Shown here in pieces: positions 1 through 5,028 of a stretch of DNA of 5,028 nt. The stretch is taken from contig CALFNJ010000557.1 in the NCBI GenBank assembly GCA_937902865.1, positions 1 to 5,028 of the forward strand, in the 5' to 3' direction. The stretch's first letter is position 1, and each line of letters begins with the position of its first letter. Source of the stretch: an uncultured Opitutaceae bacterium. Lineage in GTDB: Bacteria > Verrucomicrobiota > Verrucomicrobiia > Opitutales > Opitutaceae. The notes under the pieces were generated by a model. It was given only the letters and a program-made list of their open reading frames with translations. It was not told the DNA's origin and did no database searches. The position numbers were made by a program, and so were the translations under genes.

Positions 1-55
1 GATCGTTTCCTGATTTCCTGAGTTCCAGATAATCAATCGATCATCCCCGTTCTTC
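1..55. other. Left-edge non-coding stretch downstream of cdsA
   Basis: These bases lie beyond the cdsA stop codon and contain no supportable gene. An 8-bp unit, TTTCCTGA, occurs twice in tandem at 6-13 and 14-21 and is followed by GTTCC. This resembles the short-period units in the other intergenic repeats of the window, so it may be one arm of a further hairpin cut by the window edge. No terminator-like stem with a T-run was found for the leftward cdsA transcript. Confidence 0.3.
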
Positions 56-874
56 CTAGAGAAGATGGAAGAACACGTACCCGACGGGGGCGCTGAGGAT
101 CAGGCTGTCGGAGAGGTCGAAGACGCCGCCGATGCCGGGGATCGTCTGGCCGGCGTCCTTGGTGTTGGCGCGGCGCTTGATGATCGACTCGACGAGATCG
201 GACACGACGGCGAGCGCGGCGAGCGGCAGGGCCATGAGCGCGCCGATGGCCGGGGTGAACGTGGCGGGCAGGTAGCTCCGGCAGAACCAGGCGATGGCGG
301 CGCCGATCGCCGCGGAGACGAGGAGACCGCCGGCGGCGCCTTCCCAGGTCTTCTTCGGGCTGATGTTCGGCGTCATCTTGTGGCGGCCGAACGCGAGGCC
401 GGTGAGCAGCGCGCCGACGTCGCAGAACTTCGAGACAGCGATCAGCCAGATCGCGAGCACGAGGCCGGTCTGCGCATGCGGCGCCGTGATGAGGAGGATG
501 CGCACCAGGAATTGGAGCATGAACGGCACGTACACCACGCCGAAGAGCGACCAGGCGAGGGTCTCGACCCGGTTGTGCGGCTCGCGTTCGCCGAGGATGC
601 GGATGGAAAACACGATGACTGCCAGCGCGAGCAACTCGTCCGGGTGGACCCACGCCGAGAGATAACAGGGCGCGAGGGTGATCGCGGCGCCCATCACCAT
701 GCCGAAGCGATCGAAGGGATCGAGGCCCATGCGCTCGACCATCCCGTAGAACTCCCGGAGCGTGAGCACGCTGATCAGCGCCACGAGCCAGATGCCGCCG
801 GTGGCGCCGAGAAAGCGCACGCAGAGCAGGACGATGGTCCACAGGCCGATGGTGCTGATGATGCGCTTGGTCAC
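56..874 (-). CDS. cdsA: Phosphatidate cytidylyltransferase (CDP-diacylglycerol synthase)
   Basis: This 272-residue integral membrane enzyme should convert phosphatidic acid and CTP to CDP-diacylglycerol and pyrophosphate, the branch point for bacterial phospholipids. The protein is a chain of hydrophobic segments, for example near residues 8-38, 58-75, 81-94, 110-130, 137-148, 181-197 and 206-224. Two family hallmarks are visible. One is the cytoplasmic motif FGRHKMTPNISPKKTWEG at about 162-179. The other is the C-terminal signature at 230-256, which runs from S-x-I-K-R through K239-D240 to P-x-x-G-G and two aspartates, D253 and D256. The signature departs from the classical pattern: the usual His before GG is I248, the usual Arg after D253 is L254, and S255 replaces a hydrophobic residue. 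The start is GTG, the only reasonable choice, because an in-frame stop lies 11 codons upstream inside the end of uppS. No strong Shine-Dalgarno sequence precedes it. It lies 30 bp after uppS on the same strand, so co-transcription is likely. Confidence 0.92.
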   Translation of the reverse strand: MTKRIISTIGLWTIVLLCVRFLGATGGIWLVALISVLTLREFYGMVERMGLDPFDRFGMVMGAAITLAPCYLSAWVHPDELLALAVIVFSIRILGEREPHNRVETLAWSLFGVVYVPFMLQFLVRILLITAPHAQTGLVLAIWLIAVSKFCDVGALLTGLAFGRHKMTPNISPKKTWEGAAGGLLVSAAIGAAIAWFCRSYLPATFTPAIGALMALPLAALAVVSDLVESIIKRRANTKDAGQTIPGIGGVFDLSDSLILSAPVGYVFFHLL

Positions 875-904
875 GGCGGAAACGGGCGTGGCGCCTGGGG
901 GCGA

Positions 905-1684
905 TCAGCGGGACGAAGCCGTGCCGGCGAGCTTGAGCTGCTCGCTGGTCTGGCCGTAGCGCCGCTCGCGGCGGCCGAATTCCGCGCAGGCGGTGGCGAG
1001 GTCGGCCTTGGTGAAATCGGGCCAGAGCACCGGCGAGAAGATGAACTCCGCGTACGCGCCCTGCAGCAGGAGGAAGTTGCTGACGCGCGTTTCGCCCGAG
1101 GTGCGGATGACGAGGTCGGGGTCGGGCAGATCCGCGGTGTAGAGGTAGCGGCTGAAGGTGGCCCAGGAGCTGTCGTTGAGCTTTTCCTTGCCGGCGGCGA
1201 CGGCGGCGGCGTACGCGCGGGCGGCGTCGACCACCTCGGTGCGCGCCCCGTAGTTGAGGGCGAGGACGAGCGTGTTCTCAGTGAACTTCGCCGTCGCCTT
1301 CATCGCGACCTCGAGCTGGTTGCGGACGACGGCGGGCAATTCGTGCGTGCGGCCGATGGTCAGGAGGCGGACGCGATTCTTCACCAGCGTCTTCGTCTCG
1401 CGCTTGAGAAAGTACTCGAGCAGGCCCATGAGCGCGCCGACCTCGTCCTGGGGGCGGTTCCAGTTCTCCACCGAGAATGCGTAGAGCGTGAGGTAACGGA
1501 TACCCAGTTCGCGCGTGGCATCGATGATGGCCCGCACGGTCTCGACGCCGCGGCGGTGGCCCTCGATGCGCGGGAGGCCCCGCTGCCGGGCCCAGCGGCC
1601 GTTGCCATCCATGATGATGGCGACGTGTGTCGGCAGGGCGGACCCTTTCGGCTGGCTCGGGACGGGCGAGGAAGCGGCGGGCAT
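905..1684 (-). CDS. uppS: Undecaprenyl diphosphate synthase (cis-prenyltransferase)
   Basis: This 259-residue soluble or membrane-associated enzyme extends farnesyl diphosphate with isopentenyl diphosphate in cis to give the C55 lipid carrier for peptidoglycan and other envelope polymers. All conserved blocks of the family are present. They are HVAIIMDGNGRWA at 20-32, with catalytic D26 and the diphosphate-binding loop; GHRRG at 42-46; FSVENWNRP after residue 70; ALNYG in the middle; DPDLVIRTSGETRVSNFLL towards the C-terminus; and AYAEFIFSPVLWPDF just after it. The length is normal for the family. The first 15 or so residues are a Pro/Ser-rich, poorly conserved extension. The ATG start is a good fit, although the sequence before it lacks a purine-rich ribosome-binding site. 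As the first gene of a leftward pair with cdsA, it supplies the wall-precursor half of an envelope-lipid unit. A short-chain or polyprenyl variant of the same family cannot be excluded from sequence alone. Confidence 0.96.
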   Translation of the reverse strand: MPAASSPVPSQPKGSALPTHVAIIMDGNGRWARQRGLPRIEGHRRGVETVRAIIDATRELGIRYLTLYAFSVENWNRPQDEVGALMGLLEYFLKRETKTLVKNRVRLLTIGRTHELPAVVRNQLEVAMKATAKFTENTLVLALNYGARTEVVDAARAYAAAVAAGKEKLNDSSWATFSRYLYTADLPDPDLVIRTSGETRVSNFLLLQGAYAEFIFSPVLWPDFTKADLATACAEFGRRERRYGQTSEQLKLAGTASSR

Positions 1685-1785
1685 GCGATGGGGGAGGAGT
1701 TAGGTTGGGGGCGTGGGATTTGACAAGGGGGAAGCCTGTCCGACCGATGGAGAAGGGAACGGTTCGGACTTAAACGGATTTTGTG

Positions 1786-1871
1786 GCCCACGGAACACAC
1801 GGAAGACACGGAAAAATTCGAACCGATCGGCAGCATCCGGATTTTCTGGGTATTTCGTGTGTTCCGTGGGC
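1786..1871. repeat. Inverted repeat with 9-nt tandem units in both arms
   Basis: The outer 16 bp pair perfectly: GCCCACGGAACACACG at 1786-1801 is the reverse complement of 1856-1871. Inside that, pairing becomes imperfect but stays in register. The left arm contains three 9-mers, CACGGAACA, CACGGAAGA and CACGGAAAA, at 1789-1815. On the opposite strand the right arm reads CACGGAACA, CACGAAATA and CCCAGAAAA at 1868-1842. The loop is about 26 nt. There is no T-run after either arm, so it is not a typical intrinsic terminator. I take it as a dispersed non-coding repeat of the kind common in verrucomicrobial and related genomes. Short reading frames through it are artefacts. Confidence 0.85.
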
Positions 1872-1886
1872 AGGTCGTTTCCTTTC

Positions 1887-1905
1887 GCGGCCGTTTGACG
1901 GCCGC
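1887..1905. repeat. Short GC-rich hairpin upstream of the dehydratase gene
   Basis: GCGGCCG at 1887-1893 pairs perfectly with CGGCCGC at 1899-1905 around the 5-nt loop TTTGA. It ends 22 nt before the ATG at 1928 and so would lie in the leader of that gene's mRNA. No T-run follows on either strand, which argues against a terminator. A regulatory role is possible but not shown, and a 7-bp GC stem can also arise by chance at this base composition. Confidence 0.45.
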
Positions 1906-1927
1906 AGCGAATGAGCCAGCGTGAGGC

Positions 1928-2221
1928 ATGAGCAAACCCTTGCCCCGGACGAAAATCAAAAACGCGCTGGCCGAGCTGCCGGGCTGGTCGCTGCGCGGCG
2001 AAGCGCTGGCGAAGACCTTTCAATTCGAGACCTTTCGCGAGGCGCTCGGCTTCATGGTCCGGGTCGGCTTCGAGGCCGAGGCGATGAACCACCATCCGGA
2101 GTGGAGCAATGTCTACGGGCGCGTCTCGATCCGTCTGAACACGCATGACGCCGGCAGCCGGGTGACGGCGAAGGACGTCGAGCTCGCGCGGCGGATCCAG
2201 CGGATCTCCTGGATCGGATAG
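1928..2221 (+). CDS. phhB: Pterin-4a-carbinolamine dehydratase
   Basis: This 97-residue protein belongs to the PCD/DCoH family, which dehydrates 4a-hydroxytetrahydropterin so that the pterin cofactor of aromatic amino acid hydroxylases can be recycled. The diagnostic pattern is intact. E51 is followed three residues later by H55-H56-P57-E58-W59, then Y63, H73 in RLNTHDAG, and D83 in VTAKDVELARRI. The two adjacent histidines and H73 are the expected catalytic cluster. The N-terminal part (LPGWSL, then F-x-F-x-T-F-x-x-A) also fits the family, as does the length. The ATG at 1928 is fixed by an in-frame TGA at 1922-1924. A GAGG lies only 1 nt before it, which is too close to be an efficient ribosome-binding site. 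No hydroxylase gene is visible nearby, so the cellular partner is unknown. Lone PCD genes are common, and a role in other pterin metabolism is possible. Confidence 0.93.
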   Translation: MSKPLPRTKIKNALAELPGWSLRGEALAKTFQFETFREALGFMVRVGFEAEAMNHHPEWSNVYGRVSIRLNTHDAGSRVTAKDVELARRIQRISWIG

Positions 2222-2226
2222 GAAGC

Positions 2227-2322
2227 CCTCGGAATTTCACCACAGAGACACGGAGGCACGGAGAGATACGAACGAGCAGCCGTCGGTTTTCTCCGTGCCT
2301 CCGTGTCTCTGTGGTGAAATCC
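2227..2322. repeat. Perfect 31-bp inverted repeat with 8-nt tandem units
   Basis: The stretch 2234-2264 is the exact reverse complement of 2290-2320, leaving a 25-nt loop. After the outer ATTTCAC, the left arm consists of three 8-mers in a row: CACAGAGA, CACGGAGG and CACGGAGA at 2241-2264. It begins 5 bp after the dehydratase stop. The 21 bases at 2227-2247 recur identically at 3086-3106, and the 22 bases at 2299-2320 recur at 3223-3244. This is therefore copy one of a dispersed element that occurs again after the next gene. There is no T-run after the right arm. A perfect 31-bp stem would be very stable in RNA and could affect mRNA ends, but that is inference. Confidence 0.93.
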
Positions 2323-2378
2323 GATTTGCTGGCTGAAAAGAGGGTTGCCGGGGTTTCACGGCTTGGGACGATGATCCC

Positions 2379-3077
2379 ATGAAAGTCGCGTTCATCAGCG
2401 GAACGAGCATCGTGAATTCCGACCTGTTTGCTGCGTGGGCGGTGCAGACCGTGGAAACGGCGTACGGGCCGGTCACGTACAAGACGCGCGGCGAACATGT
2501 GCTCATCAACCGCCACGGCTATGGCTTTCCGCTGCCGCCGCATTCGATCAACTATCGCGCGAATATCCGCGCGCTGGCCGATCTCGGCTTCAACGACATC
2601 GTCTCGCTGAACTCCGTCGGCTCGCTGAAGCCGGGGTTGCCGCCGGGCACGATCGTCTCGTGCAGCGATTACGTTGGCTTGCAGCAGGGACCCGCGACTT
2701 TCTTCGACCAGGAGCTGAAGGGCGGCTCGCCGCGCATCGCCAACAATCTCATTCCCGACCTGATCATGCGGCTCTCGCCGGAATTCATGATCCATCCCGG
2801 CAAGGTCTATGTGCAGATGCGCGGGCCGCGCTTCGAGACCCAGGCGGAGATCCGGATCGTGAAGGACTGGGGCGATGTCATCGGTATGACGGCGGCGCAT
2901 GAGGCCGATCTCTGCGCCGAGATCGGCCTGAACTACAACAGTCTCGCGATCGTCGACAACTACGGCAACGGCCTGATGAAAGAGGACATCGACTTCGAGA
3001 AGTTCAAGGAACTCGTGAAGGCCAACCAGCAGAAGGTGAACCGCCTCTTCGCGCGCATGCTGGAAATCCTGGGCTGA
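2379..3077 (+). CDS. Purine nucleoside / methylthioadenosine-type phosphorylase (MTAP/PNP family)
   Basis: This 232-residue soluble enzyme of the trimeric nucleoside phosphorylase family should cleave a purine (or 5'-methylthio) nucleoside with phosphate, releasing the base and a ribose-1-phosphate. Visible family elements are ISGTS at 6-10, with phosphate-binding T9; NRHGYGFPLPPHSINYRANI at 44-63; GSL at 81-83; MRGPRFETQAE at 147-157; and IGMTAAHEADLCAE at 168-181, with M170 and E175. It is about 50 residues shorter than human MTAP. In my recollected alignment, the human motif TDYD, whose aspartates D220 and D222 bind adenine N6/N7, corresponds to DNYG (193-196), so Asn194 and Gly196 replace the two aspartates. 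In this family Asn at the first position goes with 6-oxopurines, so inosine, guanosine or methylthioinosine are plausible substrates. The ATG is preceded by only weak purine sequence. The gene is flanked on both sides by copies of the same period-8 repeat. Confidence 0.85.
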   Translation: MKVAFISGTSIVNSDLFAAWAVQTVETAYGPVTYKTRGEHVLINRHGYGFPLPPHSINYRANIRALADLGFNDIVSLNSVGSLKPGLPPGTIVSCSDYVGLQQGPATFFDQELKGGSPRIANNLIPDLIMRLSPEFMIHPGKVYVQMRGPRFETQAEIRIVKDWGDVIGMTAAHEADLCAEIGLNYNSLAIVDNYGNGLMKEDIDFEKFKELVKANQQKVNRLFARMLEILG

Positions 3078-3085
3078 AGAACGAT

Positions 3086-3251
3086 CCTCGGAATTTCACC
3101 ACAGAGGCACAGAGACACTGAGGCCGGCCTGATTGGGTAGGGGCGTTCCTTGCGGACGCCCTTCCGGGATTCAGAGCCGAACCGGGCGTCCGCAAGGAAC
3201 GCCCCTACATTTTGGAGGATTTCTCCGTGTCTCTGTGGTGAAATTCCGAGG
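3086..3251. repeat. Second copy of the period-8 inverted repeat, interrupted
   Basis: The outer arms 3086-3106 and 3231-3251 are perfect 21-bp reverse complements, CCTCGG to CCGAGG at the ends. The left arm holds three 8-mers, CACAGAGG, CACAGAGA and CACTGAGG, at 3100-3123. The right arm, read on the other strand, has two, CACAGAGA and CACGGAGA. The expected short loop is replaced by about 110 bp, which includes a separate perfect inverted repeat (3137-3208). The copy shares identical blocks with the repeat at 2227-2322 and shows that the full element ends extend to CCTCGG/CCGAGG. It starts 8 bp after the phosphorylase stop. Confidence 0.9.
3137..3208. repeat. Perfect 25-bp inverted repeat nested in another repeat
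   Basis: The 25 bases at 3137-3161 (starting GTAGGGGCGTTCC) are the exact reverse complement of 3184-3208, around a 22-nt loop. The sequence is unrelated to the CAC-GAG units that surround it and shows no short-period structure. Its position inside the loop of the surrounding element suggests that it inserted there as a small non-coding mobile repeat. No clear target-site duplication is visible at its ends. It contains no gene, and no T-run follows it. Confidence 0.9.
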
Positions 3252-3308
3252 TTCGGGATCGAGGCTCGGGTTTGACGCTCCTCTCATTCCTCGCCAGTTT
3301 TTCGGTTC

Positions 3309-4280
3309 ATGAGCGATTTCGTGCAGGCGGGGCAGATCACCGAGGCGAAACAGGCGCTGGAGCGTTTGCGCGCCAACATGCGCCTCACCATCCGGGGCAA
3401 GGACGACGTGATCGAGCAGGTGCTGACCTGCCTGGTCGCCGGCGGCCATCTCCTGATCGAGGATCTGCCCGGTGTCGGCAAGACGACGCTCGCCTATTCG
3501 CTCGCGCGGTCGATGGACTGCGCGTTCACGCGCATCCAGTTCACGAGCGATCTGCTGCCGGGTGACGTCACGGGCGTCGCGATCTACGATGAGACGATCA
3601 AGGAGTTCGTGTTCAAGAAGGGTCCCGTGTTCGCCAACGTCGTGCTGGCGGACGAGATCAACCGCGCGACTCCCAAGACCCAGTCGGCGCTCCTCGAGGT
3701 GATGGACCGCGCGCGGGTCACGGTGGACGGCGAGGCGCATGCCGTGGGCGCGCCGTTCATGGTTTTCGCGACGCAGAACCCGGTCGACTACGAAGGTACC
3801 TTCCCGCTGCCGGAGAGCCAGATGGACCGCTTCCTCATGCGGCTGCAGATGGGCTATCCGCGCGAGGCGGACGAACTGGAGATCCTGCGCTCGGCGCGTC
3901 TGGCCTACGATGCGATCGCACTGAACCCGGTGGTCACGCGCGGCGACATCCTCAAGCTCCAGGCGCTGGCGCAACAGGTGTACGTCGAGGATAGCGTGCT
4001 CGAGCACATCCTGAAGATCATCGGTGCGACCCGGACAGAGGCGGAGTTCAAGTCCGGCACGAGTGTGCGCGGCGGCCTCGCGCTCAAGGTGGCGGCCCAG
4101 GCGCGGGCGCTGGTCAACGGCCGGGACTTCGTCGTGCCCGACGACGTGGCCCAGTTGGTCGGTCCGGTGCTGGCGCATCGCCTCGGACTGGCGCGGCAGA
4201 CGAGCGACGCGCTCGAGGAGCGCCGGACGGTGACCGCGACGCTGAAGCGGATCGTGGGCTCCCTGCCGGCTCCAGTCTGA
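3309..4280 (+). CDS. MoxR-family AAA+ ATPase
   Basis: This 323-residue cytoplasmic ATPase has the order of motifs expected for MoxR proteins. Walker A is EDLPGVGKTT at 51-60 with K58, Walker B is VVLADEINRA at 111-120 with D115 and E116, sensor 1 is ATQNP at 154-158 with N157, FPLPESQMDRF lies at 165-175 with a conserved Arg at 174, and a sensor-2 region GTSVRGG lies at 250-256 with R254. A helical lid follows to the C-terminus. The sensor-2 block reads SVRG where many MoxR proteins have SPRA. The family is thought to act as chaperone-like assembly or cofactor-insertion factors, usually with a DUF58 partner and often a VWA-domain protein. The ATG at 3309 is the only clear start after an in-frame TGA at 3273-3275, and no good ribosome-binding site precedes it. 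The DUF58 gene follows 156 bp downstream on the same strand, which supports the assignment. The client protein is unknown. Confidence 0.95.
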   Translation: MSDFVQAGQITEAKQALERLRANMRLTIRGKDDVIEQVLTCLVAGGHLLIEDLPGVGKTTLAYSLARSMDCAFTRIQFTSDLLPGDVTGVAIYDETIKEFVFKKGPVFANVVLADEINRATPKTQSALLEVMDRARVTVDGEAHAVGAPFMVFATQNPVDYEGTFPLPESQMDRFLMRLQMGYPREADELEILRSARLAYDAIALNPVVTRGDILKLQALAQQVYVEDSVLEHILKIIGATRTEAEFKSGTSVRGGLALKVAAQARALVNGRDFVVPDDVAQLVGPVLAHRLGLARQTSDALEERRTVTATLKRIVGSLPAPV

Positions 4281-4296
4281 GCTACGTGGGCGTGGC

Positions 4297-4414
4297 AAAT
4301 CCCAGGGTCCAAGGGCCAAACGCCAAAAAAATTCCAGCGGAGGAAAACACTGTGAGGCCAATGAAAAGGAAATCAGGGTCGGATTTGGCGTTTGGGATTT
4401 GGACCTTGGAATTT
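4297..4414. repeat. Imperfect inverted repeat with 7-nt tandem units
   Basis: The arms 4297-4327 and 4384-4414 pair at roughly 26 of 31 positions. Both arms are rows of 7-mers. The left reads CCAGGGT, CCAAGGG, CCAAACG and CCAAAAA at 4302-4329. The right reads GATTTGG, CGTTTGG, GATTTGG and ACCTTGG at 4382-4409. The loop is about 52 nt and AT-richer than its surroundings. The element fills most of the gap between the MoxR ATPase and the DUF58 gene, which are usually close together. No T-run follows the right arm, so it is unlikely to be a simple terminator. I interpret it as another dispersed non-coding repeat family. Confidence 0.85.
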
Positions 4415-4436
4415 CGGGCGCGGGATTTCGGCGCGA

Positions 4437-5028
4437 ATGACTGAGCGACGCGCAGCCATTCGCGTCGGTTGGTGGAACAACCTGCTGTGGTCCCTCGTGT
4501 TTCCGCGCGGCGGTCAGCGGATCATGCCCACGCCATCGGGCCTGATCCTGATCTCGCTCGCGTTCGGCATCGGCACGGCGGCGTACAACACCGCCAACAA
4601 CATCCTGTTCATCACGCTCTCGCTGCTGCTGGCGTGCCTGATCCTCAGCGGCGTGTTGTCGTGGCTCAATTCCCGCGGCGTGACCTGGCGCCTGCTGCCG
4701 CCGCCGTCGTTGCGCGCGGGCCAGGAGGCGATGGTGGGGCTCGAGCTGCACAATGGGAAAAAATTCCTGCCGACGCACGGGCTGTCCTTCGGGCTCGTGG
4801 CCAATCCCGTGGACCCGTCCGCGACCGCGGGCGCGGCCAAGGCCAAGGGAAAGGGCAAGGGGCGCCCGGTGCGCGAGGTGCTGTTCCAGGCGGAGAAGAG
4901 CCGGGTGCGCATGCGGCTCTTCCAGCGCGGACGGCTCGATCCGGGCGGCAGCCTCCGGCTCGACTGGATCTTCAAGCCGGCGCAGCGCGGCGTGCAGAAA
5001 CTGGAGTTGGAGAATGTCGGCTCGCTCT
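4437..5028 (+). CDS. DUF58 domain protein, N-terminal part (cut by window edge)
   Basis: The frame from the ATG at 4437 stays open to the window end, giving 197 codons with no stop. The start MTERRAAIRVGWWNN is followed by PTPSG at 31-35 and two membrane segments at about 36-50 and 55-77. The second follows NTANNILF at 51-58 and resembles the NN-LLF-L pattern typical of DUF58 proteins. The rest should be a beta-rich extracytoplasmic or cytoplasmic region leading to the DUF58 domain proper, which lies beyond the window. Residues 131-143, AGAAKAKGKGKGR, form a Lys/Gly-rich low-complexity insert that looks unlike the rest. The gene directly follows a MoxR ATPase, the classical DUF58 partner, which strengthens the call. 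Function is inferred only: MoxR-DUF58 pairs are associated with membrane or envelope complex maturation. An upstream TTG at 4392 is in frame but falls inside the hairpin, so the ATG is preferred. Confidence 0.88.
   Translation, partial: MTERRAAIRVGWWNNLLWSLVFPRGGQRIMPTPSGLILISLAFGIGTAAYNTANNILFITLSLLLACLILSGVLSWLNSRGVTWRLLPPPSLRAGQEAMVGLELHNGKKFLPTHGLSFGLVANPVDPSATAGAAKAKGKGKGRPVREVLFQAEKSRVRMRLFQRGRLDPGGSLRLDWIFKPAQRGVQKLELENVGSL

Larger units (their letters stand above)
1685..1927. other. Divergent spacer between uppS and the dehydratase gene
   Basis: Both flanking genes read outwards from this 243-bp spacer, so it must contain or follow the promoters of both. A TTGACA hexamer on the plus strand at 1720-1725 matches a bacterial -35 box, but 17 bp further on the sequence ACCGAT is a poor -10, so no promoter is called. 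The spacer also holds a long period-9 inverted repeat (1786-1871) and a small GC-rich hairpin (1887-1905), listed separately. Confidence 0.6.

Noticed and set aside
65..1723. A 552-codon open frame on the plus strand across cdsA and uppS
   Set aside because: It is antisense to two clearly identified genes, has a composition dominated by Arg, Ala, Glu, Asp and Gly, and shows no recognisable motif. This is the usual shadow of high-GC coding sequence.
1720..1748. TTGACA followed at 17 bp by ACCGAT as a plus-strand promoter
   Set aside because: The -35 match is perfect, but the -10 hexamer matches TATAAT at only two positions, and the site lies about 180 bp before the nearest plus-strand gene.
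2234..2320. Intrinsic terminator for the dehydratase gene
   Set aside because: The stem is long and perfect, but it is far longer than a typical terminator stem and is followed by GTGGTGAAATCCG-type sequence rather than a T-run. The same element recurs as a dispersed repeat.
2371..2382. A three-codon upstream frame (ATG ATC CCA TGA) overlapping the phosphorylase start
   Set aside because: It is very short, has no ribosome-binding site, and is easily explained by chance.
1786..4414. CRISPR array made of the intergenic repeats
   Set aside because: The repeats are palindromic, differ in sequence and period, are separated by whole genes, and lack uniform spacers or cas genes.
3171..4778. A 535-codon open frame on the minus strand across the MoxR gene and both flanking repeats
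   Set aside because: It is antisense to a gene with intact AAA+ motifs and reads through two hairpin repeats, giving phrases such as FTTETRR that are translation artefacts of the repeat.

Overview
The window looks like a piece of chromosome from a GC-rich Gram-negative bacterium. I favour a Verrucomicrobiota member of the Opitutaceae type. The grounds are the uppS-cdsA pair, the long antisense shadow frames expected of high GC, and above all the intergenic hairpins built from short units such as CACGGAGG and CCAAATC, a style of dispersed repeat I associate with that phylum. This is inference, because no rRNA or other phylogenetic marker is present.

Layout. Positions 56-1684 on the minus strand hold two envelope-lipid genes that read leftwards, uppS (undecaprenyl diphosphate synthase) then cdsA (phosphatidate cytidylyltransferase), 30 bp apart. 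A divergent 243-bp spacer follows (1685-1927). From there everything reads rightwards: a small pterin-4a-carbinolamine dehydratase (1928-2221), a compact nucleoside phosphorylase of the MTAP/PNP family (2379-3077), a MoxR-type AAA+ ATPase (3309-4280), and the first 197 codons of a DUF58 protein that runs off the right edge (4437-5028).

Genes working together. UppS makes the C55 lipid carrier for peptidoglycan and other envelope glycans, and CdsA makes CDP-diacylglycerol for phospholipids, so the left block is envelope biogenesis. MoxR plus DUF58 is a widespread two-gene module, often followed by a transglutaminase-like membrane protein, and it is generally linked to envelope or protein-complex maturation. 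The dehydratase and the phosphorylase are single housekeeping or salvage enzymes with no obvious partner here.

The most unusual content lies between the genes. Each of the four spacers from 1685 to 4436 carries one long inverted repeat. The arms are tandem short units: period 9 in the first spacer, 8 in the second and third, and 7 in the fourth. Two copies of the period-8 element flank the phosphorylase gene. The second of these has an unrelated, perfect 25-bp inverted repeat nested inside it. No mobile-element gene, CRISPR array, tRNA or rRNA was seen, and no gene-free stretch exceeds 300 bp.
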